Shown: positions 48,228 through 60,573 of the stretch, piece by piece
Layout: each line of letters opens with the position of its first letter
Position numbering within the stretch: the first letter of the stretch is position 1
Assembly (NCBI GenBank): GCA_000827495.1
Contig: KN817619.1
Coordinates: forward strand, 1-64,000
Direction: 5' to 3'
Length of the DNA: 64,000 nt
From: Hypholoma sublateritium FD-334 SS-4
Taxonomy: Eukaryota > Basidiomycota > Agaricomycetes > Agaricales > Strophariaceae
Made by a program: the position numbers and the translations under genes
The notes under the pieces: model-generated
What the model saw: the letters and a program-made list of their open reading frames with translations, nothing else
Database searches by the model: none
What the model was told of the DNA's origin: nothing

Positions 48228-49675
48228 TGTTGTTATTGCGAGCGAAGCGAGCAATCTTCGGCTAAGGGTGGAACCAGGCAACAAACAAAGCCAAACTTTC
48301 CGCAACCAAATTTTGGCGAAAATCCGCCGTTTCGTGACTGTTGGCCTTCTAGCGTAGTCTGCGCCTGCTCATTCCGTATAACACTCAACAGATAGTTAGT
48401 CCAGACCGTATACTTCCTATTTATCAAAAAAAATTGGGAATTTGGGCCTTTCCTGCTGCATCATTGCACTTTCCATTTGCAACACCACCTTCTCTCGAGT
48501 TAAGGCCACACTGGCAGGTACGGATCGTCTCGTGCCTGCTTTTCTTCTCAGCTTATGGTCTTTATAGAGTCATTTTCAGTATCTACGACAGAATATGAAG
48601 GACTGGTATGGCTATTGTGGAGGGGCAAGCGAGGTATGAGGCTCTGCTGACGTGTTCTGCGCGTCGCGTCGGTATGTACATGACGCGTCTGCGCCTCTTC
48701 ATCCACTCCCTCGTCACCATCCCTCCCGTAAGAAGGTCATCGTTGAGCAAATGTCGTACAATTGGGATCTTTTGGGGCTTAGTACGATCCACATTCCTCC
48801 CCGAGACCCCGCAAACCTCATATATGNGCTCAGGTGCTTCTGCACATATGACCACAGAGCAAATCCTTCCCCTCATTGTCGTCACATTTATTTTCATAGA
48901 TATCAGTGAATATTTACATTCCTATGACTATGATGTACAACTACTTTGCGACTAGGATGGCGAAGCGAGCATTGCCCCCGCCGGTGGCGGTTACTTAATG
49001 TAAAACATAGCGATTGAGCTGAGTTTGCTTTTGCAGACGCGCTGAAGAGGACGGCGCAGCACATCCGCCACACGACCGCGATCACCAGCTCGCCGCCTCG
49101 GCTCTCGGCCCGCTGTTTGATTCACACAGTACTCTGGTCATGAACTATGTCGCCTACGACCGCACAGTCTGTCTGTATCCTTCGACTACCTTGAAAAGGA
49201 CCGGTGTGCGCTTGCAGTTTCACGACGGCGCAATGAAGGCATTCGCAAAATATAGGCGTCGTGGGTTCATTTTGCGGCCTCAGCTCCACATCTCCGTGCC
49301 TGCCGATACTTATGACTGGTCTACACTACGAATCGCGACGCCATGTTCATGGATTTGGGAAAGGCGATAACTGTTGAAGGTGGGGTATATCTTGGTTGTT
49401 GCCTTCAAATGGAGTCACTCGTGGATGCTTCATGATAAGCGACGGGGACGGGTTCGGTATGCTTGCATTCCCTTTGGTGGTGTTTTGGTTTTAACTTGAT
49501 ATTATACAGAGGTTATGAACGAGATGCATGGAAGTTATTTGGTCAATATTTGAAAGGAGTATGTCTTTCTGGGAACGGCAATTACATTACTAGCGTAACA
49601 TTGTTGTTGAAAATTGTCCAATGAAGTATTGTATGGGTTTTGGGCGTGTTGACGCCGGCCCTAACGCGTTTCAGA
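48228..49675 (+). other. Unassigned cargo region of the Helitron
   Basis: Several short open frames lie here, for example around 48600-48955 and 49107-49370 (GVRLQFHDGAMKAFAKYRRR). Exon-like limits (CAG before 49036) hint at further captured fragments, but no family was recognised. Confidence 0.35.
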
Positions 49676-49717
49676 GCGTAGTGGGACTTGCCGCACGGCG
49701 GCCTTGCGAAGCATTAT
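49676..49717 (+). repeat. Helitron right end: subterminal inverted repeat and 3' hairpin
   Basis: GCGTAGTGGGA at 49676-49686 is the exact inverse of the left end. GCCGC-ACG-GCGGC at 49690-49702 forms a 5-bp GC-only hairpin, 15 nt from the element end, where Helitrons carry a termination hairpin. Confidence 0.7.
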
Positions 49718-50104
49718 TTACAGCCAGTCCTCGAGCTTCAAGAAAAGCACGGCATTATCACAGAGTCGTATGGAACCTTGACGCCTACCCTTCGACATCC
49801 GACAGGCGGGCCGCTGAAACCGGTTCTCGAGCGAATTTCACGCAGAATATCTCAAGTCACCGGCAGAAACCTGGATTCTAATGTAGTGCTCATCCTTTGG
49901 GCTCGGGCACAGGGTGTCGTAGTGGTCACAGCGAGCGGTAATCCGGAGCGAATTAAAGCTCTAGGAGAAATTGCGTCCCTCCCAGATATTCTGTCTGAAG
50001 ACGAAATCGAAGAAATCAACCGAGTTGGAAAGACTATCCACTATCGGTACTACAATGGGATGATGGAGACGGACTTCCCAATTCCAGACTTACCCAGCCA
50101 GTAG
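49718..50104 (+). pseudogene. Aldo/keto reductase gene, 3' part, split by the Helitron
   Basis: The frame resumes at TTA CAG and runs 128 residues to a TAG. It starts LQPVLELQEKHGIITESYGT, and the later stretch with VVVVTASGNPERIKALGEI corresponds to the family's C-terminal cofactor-binding region. With the 178 residues at 38909-39557 the original protein was 306 aa, normal for the family. Element excision would have to be exact to restore it. Transcription through the element and splicing of it as an intron looks unlikely at 10 kb. Confidence 0.9.
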
Positions 50105-52149
50105 TAAATCAAGTACCCGGTGTTCGTTCTGAGATGCGATTTAAGTAATTGCCTAGAAATAAATGAATGTACAAGTCAGTACCTACCCCGCTTCGGAGCC
50201 CATTTATGCTAACTAAGCTTTGGATATGTACACCCATAATATAGCAATCGGATTACATAGGAGCACCATTCGAGTTGAGGGAGCTCGGCTCGCTGTGCTC
50301 TTGGACATTTGTTGAACATGCGCATTGCGAACACGATTTATGAACTGTTAATTTCGGTCCTCCAGACTTTCGGAAAAAAATACTGCTATACAAGTCGCCC
50401 GAATCGGATATATGAATGTAAATTAAGGGCGGTTGAGTTCCCTGGGCAGTACGTCTTCGAGTTTGCCTTAGGGTGCAACTTCAAGGAAGTAAACACGGGA
50501 CTCGCTACCTTGCAGTTCCCAGCACGTGTTTGCGTGACGCGTGCTATATGAGCCCATCCTTGCAATGCCTCGCGCCTGACTACCATACGCTCTTCATGTC
50601 TTCCCTGGAACTTAATTTAGGCGTAATCAAAGCAAGATTAAGACTAATTTCAAGTGGAACTCGGTAGGTCGGAAGGAGTCAGGCTTTTACGTTGATCACA
50701 TCTAATGTAAATTCCGCTGAGGACACCTGCAATGCGAGTGTCAAGACTGAATATTTTCCTTTTCAATTCTACGCTGTAGCTTATCAAACTGTACAACGAC
50801 CTCGCCCCGTTTGACTGAAATTCTTGGTGCGGGTTGTTCTACCTATTCCGAGTTTCATTTCGCACTTTTACGAATACTATGCCCGATTATCTTATGTCTC
50901 CCTCGGAGAACAATGTGCGCATTTCATCTGCGTCGGAACATTCCACATTGTGGAAGGGCTATCTGATTTATATCCTTGTGGCTCATCGCTGCGCCTCCAT
51001 CGGCCTCGAACAATCATCGCATTCCGTAATTGATTAAACTCTGATACATAAAAAAGATAGGCCGTGTTTCCATGGATCTATGTGGTCCAGCCATGCGCTT
51101 AGCGCTGCTTCTTTCTCCAACTGAATTTGCGTGTTGCAAAAGCTTCTGATCGGGGTGCATGCTCCGCAAGTCAATGTACATATACCTATTACCCTTTGAA
51201 TTGTATTGCGGGAACAAGGTTCATAATGCGCCTCTTTGAACCACCATTCTGGCTATATGAGCATGCTATGAGCACGTCATGTTTGATACGTGCACAGCGT
51301 CCAGCCGAATTCTGTTTCCTCTCGTGCGGTGCTATCTCAAGCGACCGGCGGGGCTGACGCTCCACTCCGTGGATACGCACTCGCATCCCAGGTGAGCGTC
51401 CCATCTTCTCTGTCTTGACACCTCCAATACAGTGTAGATACGTTTAGCCTGCGCGTACGCGCACTGGCGCTCGAACCCTTAGCGAAGCGCACACGACGCG
51501 CATAGTATAATGTATAATTAACCTACGATATAAATGCGTTATGTCCTACGTGCGCCGCCTCCGAGAGCTCAGCGAGCGTCAGCAGAATTAGACGGCGGCG
51601 CAGGCGCTATTTATACGGATGAGGCACCAGCTGCCGCCGGCGCTGGGCCACGGTAAGCGCAGATACGATGAGATGCTCTGGGGCATATTCGCGGGTGTTG
51701 AATTGCGGCGACCGACGTCAAGGACATTTATCTATAGGCGCTATTCATTTAGTTATTTTATTTATAATGTGTCTATAATACGCGTGGAGGATCTGCGCCG
51801 TAGTTGCCTGGCGGCCGCCGCGCGATTATTGCGCCCGCCGTGCATTTATTCAGGGTTTTTGACGCCGTTTATGTTTTGGCAGGATCATCTGCGTCTGAGT
51901 ACGCGCTATGCGCGACCTACTAAAGTCAAATATTTAAAGTGATTACGCCCTGAATACTCAGCAACGAATATGGACATTCCCGAAAGAGCAGTATACTGTA
52001 CATGTATTCTAGAGATAGGCTGTAGACGACATTCGAAAGCAACGACGAGAGCGATGGAACTATATATGTTTCTGGTATAGGGTGAAAGCGACGGCCAGTA
52101 TCCGGGCGTAATCATGAATGGGGGCCGAGCGATGGCGCAGAAGCCCAGC
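50105..52149. other. Intergenic region, no gene recognised
   Basis: AT-rich with short frames only; no motif seen on either strand. Confidence 0.3.
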
Positions 52150-54128
52150 TCAGCCGCCGTCCTTCTTCCCGTCGCGTCCATTGACACTCGCCGGCGAGGC
52201 GAGTGAGCTGCCCGCGGGGCCGTCGTCGTCGCCTTTGCGTTTCCCGCCGAGGCCAGAAACGCCGCCCAGGCCGCCGCCGCTGCCCGCGCGCCCGCGATCG
52301 CCGAACATGTCGCCGATGTCCGCGCGGTGGTCGCCGCTGCTCGGGCCGCCGCCGCGCTCCCAAGACATAGACGAGTCGCGCGCGCCGCCGCCACCGCCGC
52401 CGGCCCCGGGCGGGGGGTTCGGCGCGTTGGGGTTGTTCCCCGAGAGGAAGTCGAGCCAGTTGGGGTTGTTGCCGCCCGGCGGATCAGGGCCCGCGGAGGA
52501 GGTGCCGGAGGGGTTCGACACTGCGCGGACGTCAGCATGCGGTGCAGATGCAGATATGGAAGATGCGGCGCAGAATGGAGTGACAGCAGTCATGGCGATG
52601 GAAGCGGGGCGGGGGAGCGTGCGGCGCGGAATGGAGATTACTCACCCGAGCTCGAGGGGCCCGACGGCGCCGTCGACGCGCCGCCGCCGCTGCCGTGCAC
52701 TGGCCAATCCAGCCCGACGAAGTTCGGGCCCTGCTGGGGCGGTGGTTGGTGCCGGCTCTGCTCGTCGGCGTCTAGAAACGCCGCGAAGAGATCCGGATTA
52801 CCGCCGCCTGACCCAGGACCCGACGCCTGCGAGCTGCCCGGCGGCTGGTTCCTCAGCATGCTGTTGTTGTACAGCGGTGTGTCGTAAGAGTTGCTGCTGG
52901 CGCTCCGCGTGGGCATCCCAAAGCCGCCGCCGCTGCCTGCGCCCCGCGACGAGACGGAGCCCCGGGGGAAGTCTGCCTGGAGCGGGATGAACGACGGCGG
53001 GGGCGATTGGTGGGGGTGAGATGAAACGGGGAAGAACGGTTGATAGGGGCCGGAGCCGCTGTGACCATGCTGACTAGGGTGTCCGTGATGCTGATATTGC
53101 CCGCTACTGCGTCCGCTGAATGGGCCGCTGCTGTGGCTCCCGTGATAGGCGTACGGTCCGCTGTTGGGGTCGTTGTGGTTGTCCGACGGCGAGCGCGAGT
53201 GTCCGAGTGTAAGTTTGTTCCGTCTGTTGAGGTCTCGTGGCACGCCGCGTTCATGAGATACCGATAAGCCTGCGCCACTGCCCGACTGGCCGCCGAGGTG
53301 GAGAGATAAAGGAGGTTGGGGGACAGAGACGTTGCGGTGACTGTTGTAATCCAGCTGCGGCTATATGAGAAGGGTGTGGGAGGGAAAAAAAAATCGACAT
53401 ACGCCGCCCGTAACCAACTCCGGCTTCAGTTTTCCGTCGTGCCTACGCTTGCTGCGAGAGGGCATGTCGTCGTCATCGTCCACATCGTCGTCGTCGTCGC
53501 CGGCTATGTCGTCGAGTTTGGGCCCGGCGTTGCCAGAAAAATCAGGTGGGCCGCGTGTGTCTTTTTCGCCGTCGTGCTGATTGGAACGCGATTAGGGTCG
53601 ATAAGAGAAAAGGCACGACGAAGACGTACTCTGAGATGCTTCTGAACAATGTCGTGGATGTCGGAGGAGCCGTACTGGTAGAGCTTTACATGATGACCTG
53701 GCCGTTCCTCTAGAGACGATAAAAATAGACACGGTCAGCGCGCCAAGGCTGGGAAAAACATTGAGCGTGACGTACCAAAGATGATGACGGCGACGTCGAC
53801 AGAGCAAAGCACGCCGAGCTCGTACGCCTTTTTGAAGAGCCCATTCTTGCGCTGAACGACGCAAGGCGGGGTCGGTGAGGAGGGATAAGAATAAGTGCCA
53901 AGCCCATTAGCACAAAAATAGAGAATATAAAAACGCGAGCCTGCGTGCCTTTAAAAAAGTGACGGAGCGGTTTCGTTCGTGCTAAGTATAATTCAGGGTA
54001 AGCGACTGGGAGGTGTAGTAAAAATGGAGGGGAGGGGAGGAGGGGGAGGAGGAGGGGGGGACGCGCGACGGGGGACTGGTGGCGGGACTGACCGTGATTG
54101 GCTGGATTTCGATCTTTCTTCTGCCCAT
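52150..54128 (-). CDS. MADS-box transcription factor, Rlm1/MEF2 type (494 aa), seven exons
   Basis: Exons are 54128-54093, 53981-53949, 53851-53776, 53709-53630, 53576-53403, 53360-52646 and 52520-52150, all joined in frame. Residues 1 to about 57 form the MADS domain: [51 protein letters not shown]. The MEF2-like continuation [19 protein letters not shown] follows. IEIQPI marks the Rlm1/Smp1 (MEF2) class rather than the Mcm1/SRF class. In fungi this class acts in the nucleus downstream of the cell-wall-integrity MAP kinase. A very acidic Asp run around residues 100-113 precedes a basic SRSKRRH patch; the rest is low-complexity Pro/Ser/Gly/His-rich and probably disordered. The second intron begins GC (GCACGC) instead of GT. 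The gene ends with a Lys/Asp/Gly-rich tail. Confidence 0.9.
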
Positions 54129-57100
54129 GGTGCGTTCTGAGGGAAAGGCGAGGAGACGGGTGCTCTTGCGACCGCCAGTCTTTGAACCTTTCTGCTCCTG
54201 AACCCTCCTTTGTTTTGCAGTATTGTCACGGCACGGCGATGCCGACCGGCGGTGGCCGGCACCCCGCTCGCGTGCCGGGGCGATGCCGTGGCCGGATCTG
54301 GCTGGATCGTCGCACACCCACAGGCAACTGCCCCCGTTGATATCGCCTTCTCCGCAGCACCCTCCCCTCCTCGTCGGATCTTTTCATCTCTCAGCGTCAA
54401 CACCTCCTCCACAAGTACCCGTTGCCTTCTATCACCGAACATGGCCCTTCTGGAAACACAACAAACCATGTCCCATGCCATGTTCGAAGCTTAATCTCGC
54501 CCTCCATCCCACTCTCCCAGTCCCATCAGCTCTCCGCGTCCCTGCCTAGGCAACCAGCCCCCGCTCAGAGCTCTCATCATTCAGATGCTGCAAGCCGTCT
54601 GCTTGATCCATTCTTCCGGGCGAATACAGCGGCAATTGTGTGTCTTTCCAGCTTTCTCTTCCGCGGAAAAGGGGTCTCCCGGCACGCGTATACGTTACAC
54701 GCATCATCAATCAACTGACGGTCTCCCAGCTCGGATGTTTGGCTCGGAAGTGCATCCTGACGGCACTGCGCTCCCACACACTCGCCATGAGAGATGTCAT
54801 GCCAGATGCGCCGCTGGGGCTAAATTCGCCCCAGCATCCCATGACTCGCCCTCCTGCGTGCTGATTAGTCCCAATTGTGCCCCACTTGGCCCGACGCCCT
54901 CAAGCCGCTCCTCTTGGCGGACCCTTATCGCTCACCGCGACTGCGCCGCTGCACACACTGGCCTCCCCGCTCCCACTCGCCTGGATCGACGCCGCGATTG
55001 TCCACTCGATCGCCTCCATTCAGCGCTGAACACACGGTCCATGCACCTCTGTCACCCCGGCGCCCTGCCGGCCCCCCCGGCTAGCCTCATCAGATCCACC
55101 AACGACATGCCGACAGCCTCATCAGACGCTCGCGGGCTCCCTTTGATATAGCTCAATGGAGCTCCCATGCTCACGTTATGCGCGCATGTGCACCCTCCTC
55201 CACTTGCCCCCCGCAGAACTACCAGAGGGCGTCCCGGATGAACCACGGCCGTTCGCGCAGGTATATCTATACATGCGGTGTTGTTCCATTTCAAGACGGC
55301 GCTTATTTGGACATCACGCTGTATTTGGACGTCTCGCGCGTCGTTAGATCGATAAATGTGCTTCTAGCCAATGTCGGCGACCGGGGGTCATGGGCGGTCC
55401 TCCGATTGCTCTGCTGACTGATGCGCTGTCGCTGATTCGACTCTATGTTTCCACCGTAGCCCAACCATACGATTCCAGTTGCAATGTACATAACACCGCG
55501 CCGCCCTTCCCGTCACTTCGAAATGATCATTCAACCACTACTGCTGCCACCGGGTAACTGCGCATCTCACGCAAACTCTAATGAATCATGCAGCACTACG
55601 CTGCACTGCGCCGCTGCACGAAGCGGATGCCCTGCTGTCGCAAATTGTGGCATCCGCGCAGTGCACCTCATCAAAACTAAAACCGGAAATCCGGCGCTGA
55701 ATATTAAACCTCTCACGTTAGACGTACACCGCGTGTATTTTGGGACTGCCCTATCCTGGCTGAATCTCATTTCCCGTGTGGCGTGCCCTCCCTGCACCCT
55801 TCTTTCGGTAAAACGCCCAAGTGAATAGGAATCGCTATCGCGCTGACATCGCCCATCGCCCACCGTCGGTCCAGGCTCTGCGCGGGCCCAGCGCGCGAAC
55901 ACCCACCCGCTGAGAATCCCGCACCGCATACCCACCCAGCGCACGCTCGCGGCCGTGTGCTCGCCGCGCAGGGAGCATATGAATAGCGCCCCTAAAATAA
56001 CATGCCGCGGTTAGCGTTCCGTGCCGAGTCTGCGAATCCAGCCCCGCGAGCCCACCCGCGCGCTCCTCGCCGCGCGGGTGGCGCCGAGCCGGTCTGCGCA
56101 CCCGTGCGTGCCCTGGCGACCCTGGGCGTCTGCGTGGGCACTGCCGCTGCGTGCGCACGCCTCCCACGGTACTGGGAAGGCCTTGGTGCTCCGCGCGTGT
56201 CTCCGAACGTGGGGCGCGCCGCACGGCCGCTTACACCGCGTGGGACGTGCGCTCGACGGGCATCGCCTGCGTGCCCGCGCGGCGGCCCGTGGCGGCACGG
56301 CGCCAATGCGCTGCTCAGACGCGCGCAGCGTCGTGCGTTATGTCCGTACAGCCCGATGGGAGTGTGGCGCATCTGGGGTTCCTCTCGCACATGGCGGGGC
56401 CCAACATAGCTCAGTATCGCTACATTCCGTCGTTTCTATTCGTCCAACTGGCTGTGTTTGATCGCACTGCGCTATTCTGGGAATACGTCCAGCGCTGCTT
56501 TTAAATCCCGCAGTCTAATTATAGAGAAGAACCCTATTATTGTTGTCGAAGTGCCCTTCGCTTAACGCGTTTAGTAGGTATTAGAGGTGTTGATAGCATC
56601 CACCGCGAAATTAGAGAAAAATTAAAATAAGTTCCTAACCTCCAATTTATCGACATTGAAAATAGTCGAGCGCCTTCTTGGCCGTTATGTGCGCTCATCA
56701 ACCCAAGTACCGCGAACAGCGATCATAGTACGAAACATTTATTGACAGCTATCTATAAACCAGCGGTGACTGGTGCTGTGATGTGTAGCAACCTCGCGTA
56801 GATGAATCGGCCCAGCTACACGTCCCCTGACGCGGCGTATCATTCGAACATGCGCTGGCACCGCCCTTTAGAAACGACGCTGCGAATTCGCTCCCTTGAA
56901 GATGCGGACGCGCTGTAAGATTCAGAGGCCTGGAAGCAGCGGCGGTGATTGATAAAGCGAGCAGCTGGCTCCCGGGTTCCATGAGAAGATGTCTGCATGC
57001 CGGCCGAGGAATGCTGCGGACAAAAGACACGCTGCTCCACTACGGGATGGGTAAAAAGACGGGGATCGATCAATATGATCATTTACATTCCCAAGATAAC

Positions 57101-60100
57101 GCAAGATTAAAAGCGCGTTGACTTCAAATCCACGTCGCAGCGCCAAGGACCGTCGACATAACTTTGTCAAAGCGGACATAGGCAACTCTAACAAGAGATA
57201 CATTAACTGCACATAGAGTCACCTGCGTGGGCCAAGGGTACTGGGTCTTCCCGATCTAATGGCTAACGCTTACACGCGTGGAAGCACGAGGCCTGTATTG
57301 CACACAAGGAAGCCCTTAGAGATACCACGTATATTCAATGTCCCAGTCGCATACCCAGCCATCGATCATCCGATCACTAGCGGTATTGGACAAATGAACT
57401 CTAATGAAATTTTGCTCAGCGCACGCTTTCTCATATCAGGCGTATAGGGAACAAGTACTAGCGTCTAGCTGTGACGCTAGAGTAGACTCGCACCGGATAA
57501 TCTTTCAGTAGGCATAGCCCAGATACCGATAGCTCAAGAATGCGTCCGGGGAAGGTAGTATTCGGACCCAGTCGAGGCGCAGAATCCTCGCAGCATTCAC
57601 CTCGTCCATCACGTCCTCAGGCAGGTAATGACGGCGCTCCGTTCGCGGCCAGTCCTTCTCATCTTCTCGCCCACCTGATCAGATACAGTGATGCCGGCCC
57701 CACGCCGAACGTAGTTTCCTCACGAGCGCTACCCACCGGCAGCGGCAGCGTTGCGCTCGGAGGTAGCCTTTCCCCGCCTCGCCGCCAAGTGAAAACGGCC
57801 GCAGCGTGCTCGCAACGTGCTATATTTGCGTATGATACAGCGTCGCGCGATGTAATGCCCAGTAAAATTGGTCCCCACCGTCATATCCCAAAATTGCGCA
57901 TATATTCCCTCGTCTCGACGTCAGAAGCAAGAAATGTCGGTACCGTAGCGTCAGCGCCGCGTTTTCTTTGCCCGCACTGTGCCCGTGCCCGGAATCACCA
58001 AAATAATCTCCACGCACGGCGCTCGTTCGCTTCCAAGAGATCGTATTTGGAACGCCTGCTCCCTTGACAGACGTTAACCGGATACAGCTCCCGCGCACCG
58101 TCGACACCCCCGTCCCAGAAATCTGGCCATCCTCAGGGTTAATGGACATTCTGTGAGATTAAGAGTGGCCTTGGCGGCAGCGTATTAAACCCCTTGTGTA
58201 TTCCGCGGTGTGGTGCTATGATATCAGTACGAAGAAGTCGCACACAAGAAATTGTGGTTTGTGGATGTCAGCAAAAACGTACCCCGCGTTGATATTGAGA
58301 TGGCCTGACCGCCGGCCCTCTCAACCTCGGAAAGCGAGCCACCTTCTTCATATAAAAATTAAGAATCAGGAAATACCAGGCGTGCCTCTCGATGTTGAAA
58401 ATAGAGTCCCTCAGCCTGGAATACATCTTCGAAACACAGCGTCATATCCCTGAATAGAGACATGCGCATTGTGCTTGAAAGTTTAGCACCCGCCGATCCG
58501 ATTCAGGTAGTGATTACAATTTAATTACAATCTTCTGTATCAAAAATATGCTCCGCAACGGAAAAGGTATGTACAAGTCTACCCAGGATTATGTGGCAGG
58601 CGCTGACTTGGCGGATACCTTGGCATTAGATACTGAAAACGTCTGCATGAGTATTCCAGGACCATCTCCTTTTCGCGTAGTAGAAGAATCTTAATTTTAT
58701 GTTCTGGCTCGGAGTCGAGCCCAGTGACAAGCTATACTTGGCTAGGATTATTTGGCCGCTCTTAATCTGTGATAAGACCATTCTTACTGTAATTTTGATG
58801 ATGCTAACAACCAGGAGATTATACACCGTAGCTCAAAAAATACTGAGTGGTATAGGACGGCTAGAGCATTTAGATCCCAGCTCGTTCAATGTAAATTTTA
58901 TCAGATGCGCAGCGGACTGCTTCGTATTATCTAACGCTCGTAAAAGTTACAGCTGTGTCCTTGGAGTAGCCATGAGATCTCCATGGTATTTCCTACCAGC
59001 CTAAATGGGCTTCTTGGGATATCTATCTGGGGAGTGACAACACGGCGATGTCCCGCGCCATCACTGTCCGGAGGTGAATATTGACATGTGTGATTCATAC
59101 CACTATTTTTGGTGGGAAGAGTCCCAGCCTGTGGTCTCACGAACCTCTCAGGATACAGCGTCAAATCCAGTGGCTGTATATTATTGGTCACGCTACGAAC
59201 AGGGCTTGTGGAAACCATCGGTTCGTAGATAAATCTTAGGTTTTCCGGCTTATTTTGATTGAAAACTCTCCCAATAACATTATCGAGGGTCTTGGTATGC
59301 CTCGTTGTTTCTTCGCACACACTGATCAATGCATGTGGTAGCTTGATACCAGACGAATTATTGCTCGCCGCGTACGCCAAGACTGTCGATACCATCGAAA
59401 TTCCCGCACCTCCCTTACAAGCACCCCGTCCTTCATGTCTGGCGGCTAGCCTCCCGGCTTACAGAAAAGGCATAACTTGCACATGGGTCTGCTGAACCCA
59501 ATTCTATTGGGAAAGTGACCACATACCCTCACATCCCTTATCTTCCGAGTGGGAGAATGACTCAAGCAGGTCCTCACGGCATGCGCTTGCAAGCTTGACC
59601 GGCTGCTGCGCATTTCCATCGTGGGTTCGCTTTATCCTAATGCATGCATTCTTGTCTTGTCCTGAAGAGCAAAAAGCCGTTATATCCGTTGAAAATCGCA
59701 CCACTCTCTCAAATCGTGGTGGATGAGGGTGGACGGCGCGCCTGTGCGAGTGCTTCGAGAAATGGACGGCAAGGGCCTACATTTCCGCCGTAGCTCGTAC
59801 AATTATTACAAGGGCGATTGTTTTTCGGTGGCCCCCTTAAGTTTTTTAGAGTGATAGCAAAGAATATCCAGAAGTAAAAAGAGGTTCCATGGAATTAGCG
59901 TCATTCGGACGTTAATCCCTTCTATAATTATATACATCAAGTGTATATTCGCCGCCGCTCAAACGGAGGAACGATACATTTTCAGCGCTCTGGATGGAGG
60001 CAACGTCTCGGACGATGAATTTTCTTCTTACCGGAGATGCTAATAATCTAACTTACACATACTCTGGACTAGTCGAACTGAATGCTAACGCGGTCGACTT

Positions 60101-60573
60101 GAATCTGGGAAAGCAATCATTGCGTAGGTCATCGAATGGCTGTACGATCCTGCAATTTAAAAGTTTTACAAATATATTTTGACAAGTTCTGCTTACTCGA
60201 CCATATGTTTCCTATATGACATTTGAGTGACTGGAGTCTGGAAAATCGTCGACTCGGATAATACGGTATAATCATTGGATAGATTTGAAAAATAAAATTG
60301 CGACTCAGTACCCACTAAATTTAATAACATTCCGGCTGTATATAGCGAGGGCTACCGACAAGTCCTCCTCGAGTCCTCGGTCGATCCAAAGTGACTTCCA
60401 GTTGGCGGCCAGCGGTTTCGAAGAAGCGGAATAGCGGCCCGGTTATGTACTTGGGTTAGGCAGACTCGGACATTCTCACGTGCTTGAGTGTGACGTCATA
60501 CGCTCCATAATAAACCGCTACAGGGAAACCTGTGCATGTTTAGCAACACGAATTGTACTTTCTTACCACCACC
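54129..60573. other. Gene-poor region, GC-rich to 56.5 kb, then AT-richer
   Basis: No gene was firmly identified. The first 2.4 kb has overlapping open frames on both strands, like the other GC-rich blocks. A minus-strand frame at 57820-58149 and other short frames lack family motifs. Confidence 0.3.
58931..59704 (-). other. Possible uncharacterised gene fragment
   Basis: A minus-strand stretch reads RFERVVRFSTDITAFCSSGQ and onward to DKGCE, meets a GTATGT donor near 59525, and continues after CAG near 59490. Downstream, a frame of 155 codons is open (about 59395-58931). Protein-like composition and splice-like sites suggest coding, but I could not join the parts in one frame and recognise no family. 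Confidence 0.3.

Larger units (their letters stand above)
39558..49717 (+). mobile_element. Helitron (Helentron/Helitron2-like) of 10.16 kb, inserted in an aldo/keto reductase exon
   Basis: The element boundaries are fixed by the host gene: codons ...GCA CAT before 39558 and TTA CAG... from 49718 are adjacent in the uninterrupted reductase. One or two bases of ambiguity remain because of flanking Ts. The left end reads TCCCACTACGC, and its exact reverse complement lies at 49676-49686, 31 nt inside the right end. A GC-rich hairpin (49690-49702) sits between that repeat and the right end. The insertion site is T^T with no clear target duplication. The element carries the Rep/helicase gene (39848-47060), a captured LDB-like gene fragment (47057-48227) and about 1.5 kb of unassigned DNA. 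Canonical Helitrons insert at A^T and end CTRR; those marks are absent. Confidence 0.85.

Noticed and set aside
47442..48395. Several short genes at the end of the Helitron
   Set aside because: The frames are pieces of one captured LDB-like gene once its introns and the nonsense codon at 47790 are recognised.
51906..53278. Low-complexity proteins opposite or out of frame with the MADS gene
   Set aside because: They follow from its Gly/Pro/Ser-rich codons, and the in-frame splicing of the MADS gene explains the region.
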